This document shows positions 6,091 to 7,396 of a stretch of 7,396 nt of DNA, in pieces. A model generated the notes under the pieces. It was given only the letters and a program-made list of their open reading frames with translations. It was not told the DNA's origin and ran no database searches. The position numbers and the translations under genes are program-made. The stretch spans positions 1-7,396 of the forward strand of contig JANWKX010000089.1 of NCBI GenBank assembly GCA_025451145.1, given 5' to 3'. How positions within the stretch are numbered: position 1 is the stretch's first letter; each line of letters opens with the position of its first letter. The DNA comes from Vampirovibrionales bacterium. Its GTDB lineage: Bacteria; Cyanobacteriota; Vampirovibrionia; Vampirovibrionales; JAGQHJ01.

Positions 6091-6806
6091 CACTAAAAGT
6101 CAAAGGTTTGTACAAGCAATATGGTGGTCGCCCCGTCGTTAATGATCTGTCTTTTGAGGTCAATGTCGGTGAAGTCGTAGGATTATTGGGCCCAAATGGC
6201 GCCGGTAAAACCACGTCTTTCTACGCGGCTGTGGGAATTATTCGACCGGATCGGGGACAAATCTGGATCCATGACCAAGATATCTCTCGTTTACCCATTC
6301 ATGCCAGAGCGCGTGCCGGTTTAGGCTACTTACCCCAGGAAACCTCTGTCTTTCGGAGCTTGACGGTTGAGGAAAATCTTCAACTGGTTCAGGAATTTCA
6401 GGAAGGGACTCGGGAGATGAAGCAAGCCCAAATGGAAAGTTTGCTTCATGAGTTTGGTTTGACCCGACATCGTAAAAGCCCAGCCATTCAATTGTCTGGC
6501 GGAGAGCGTCGACGGGTTGAAATTGCAAGAGCCATCGCTGCCAATCCTCAGTATTTACTTTTGGATGAGCCGTTTACTGGAATCGATCCCATTGCCATTC
6601 AAGATATCCAGAAATTGGTGGGGCATCTTAAGAAAAGAGGTCTTGGGATTTTGCTAACGGATCATAACCCCAAAGCCACCTTGAGCATTGTGGACCGGGC
6701 CTATATCATTCATGACGGCAAGATTATCTTTAACGGCTCTGCCACTGAGGTGGCTGAAGATCCGATGGTTCGAGAGTATTATTTAGGAAACGATTTTCAC
6801 CTGTGA
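6087..6806 (+). CDS. lptB: Lipopolysaccharide export ABC transporter ATP-binding protein LptB
   Basis: LptB is the cytosolic ATPase that works as a dimer with the LptF/LptG-type permease to extract lipopolysaccharide from the inner membrane and push it along the Lpt bridge. The 239-residue length is normal. Visible motifs are Walker A GPNGAGKT (35-42), the Q-loop in YLPQETSVFRSLTVEENL (Gln84), the signature LSGGE (136-140) followed by RRRVEIARA, Walker B YLLLDEP (156-162) with catalytic Glu161, the D-loop after GID (165-167), and the H-switch TDHN with His193. The LGYLPQE-x-SVFR segment is characteristic of LptB and separates it from the branched-chain amino acid ATPases LivF/LivG. It overlaps lptA by 4 nt (ATGA) and the permease gene by 4 nt (GTGA), which indicates translational coupling. 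Confidence 0.96.
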   Translation: MTLKVKGLYKQYGGRPVVNDLSFEVNVGEVVGLLGPNGAGKTTSFYAAVGIIRPDRGQIWIHDQDISRLPIHARARAGLGYLPQETSVFRSLTVEENLQLVQEFQEGTREMKQAQMESLLHEFGLTRHRKSPAIQLSGGERRRVEIARAIAANPQYLLLDEPFTGIDPIAIQDIQKLVGHLKKRGLGILLTDHNPKATLSIVDRAYIIHDGKIIFNGSATEVAEDPMVREYYLGNDFHL

Positions 6807-7396
6807 CCCTCTTAGATCGCTATTTAATCCGGCGTCTAGCCATTATTGCCTTGTTTGCCATCTTGATTTTTACCATCTCTTGGTTGGCTCCGGAAATTAT
6901 GTTTAAGGCTGTGGCGGGGATTTCAGACCATCAACTTACCTTTTTTCAAGGTGTGGCCTATTTAATTTATCAAATACCCCCTGTTCTCACTTACTGTATT
7001 CCCATTTCTGCGCTGTTGGGCAGTGTTTTCCTGTTTCGTCAGATGAGTTTGAGCAGTGAATTGACGGCAATCCTGGCCAGCGGGATTTCGTTTATACGGT
7101 TGATTTTTCCGGTGGCTATCGTTGGATGTGGTCTTGCCCTCTTGTTTTTCTTGACCCAAGAGGTCCTGATTCCATGGTCAACGGCATCCCTTCGGCATTT
7201 AAATCAAGTCACTCACTTTGAAGGAGGCGGGCAAACCAATCCACCGCAGTTAACCTTTGTTGAAAAAGGGAATAATGGGCAATTGGAGAAATTTCTGGTC
7301 ATTTCCCCTCATGCCGTTGAACGACAAAACCAGTTTATTTTTCTCTTTTTTCGACCGCAAGGCGATATTTCCCGGGTTGCCAGGATGATTACGGCA
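6803..7396 (+). CDS. LptF/LptG-family (YjgP/YjgQ) permease, N-terminal part, cut by the window end
   Basis: This is an inner-membrane permease of the lipopolysaccharide exporter and partner of LptB. The frame runs open for 198 codons from a GTG at 6803 that overlaps the lptB stop (GTGA). AGGAAA lies 12 nt upstream, and no earlier start fits. The protein begins TLLDRYLIRRL, the typical family opening. It then shows TM1 (about 12-28), TM2 (about 57-77), the cytoplasmic coupling segment SLSSELTAILASGIS (82-96) that corresponds to the family's S-x-E-L-x-A-x-x-A-x-G motif, and TM3 (about 98-118). The periplasmic beta-jellyroll domain starts after about 120 and is unfinished at the edge. Whether it is LptF, LptG or the single combined homologue seen in cyanobacteria cannot be told from this portion, so no symbol is given. 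Confidence 0.92.
   Translation, partial: MTLLDRYLIRRLAIIALFAILIFTISWLAPEIMFKAVAGISDHQLTFFQGVAYLIYQIPPVLTYCIPISALLGSVFLFRQMSLSSELTAILASGISFIRLIFPVAIVGCGLALLFFLTQEVLIPWSTASLRHLNQVTHFEGGGQTNPPQLTFVEKGNNGQLEKFLVISPHAVERQNQFIFLFFRPQGDISRVARMITA

Overview
The window looks like a chromosomal segment from a diderm bacterium in or near the Cyanobacteriota. The ClpC N-terminus closely matches the cyanobacterial type as I remember it, and an outer-membrane lipopolysaccharide export (Lpt) operon follows. No photosynthesis gene is visible, so a non-photosynthetic relative (Vampirovibrionia/Melainabacteria) is as plausible as a cyanobacterium. The taxon is inference. No RNA gene, CRISPR array, IS element or phage gene was seen.

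Layout. (1) 1-866, minus: first 288 codons of the AAA+ unfoldase gene clpC. (2) 867-996: divergent intergenic region with a candidate clpC promoter and a stem-loop. (3) 997-1257, plus: an 86-residue zinc-ribbon membrane protein. (4) 1258-1319: convergent gap with an imperfect bidirectional terminator. (5) 1320-4732, minus, read from high to low coordinates: a cysteine-free protein resembling the sulfite-oxidase/MsrP molybdopterin domain, two paralogous exported proteins with TolC-like helical motifs, and a PfkB-family kinase. The last three genes overlap at stop/start codons (TAATG and GTGA), so they are almost certainly one transcription unit. The first gene lies 67 bp upstream and probably belongs to it. 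(6) 4733-4881: divergent control region with interleaved inverted repeats. (7) 4882-7396, plus: lptA, lptB and the start of an lptF/lptG-type permease gene, joined by ATGA and GTGA overlaps.

How the genes fit together. LptB is the ATPase and the LptF/G-type protein is the inner-membrane permease of the exporter. LptA is the periplasmic bridge that carries lipopolysaccharide towards the outer membrane. The divergent minus-strand cluster shares its control region with lptABF and contains two secreted proteins, so a role in the envelope is a reasonable guess, but nothing in the sequence proves it. This cluster is the least explained part of the window: two half-size TolC-like proteins in tandem, a molybdoenzyme fold without its metal-binding cysteine, and a small-molecule kinase.
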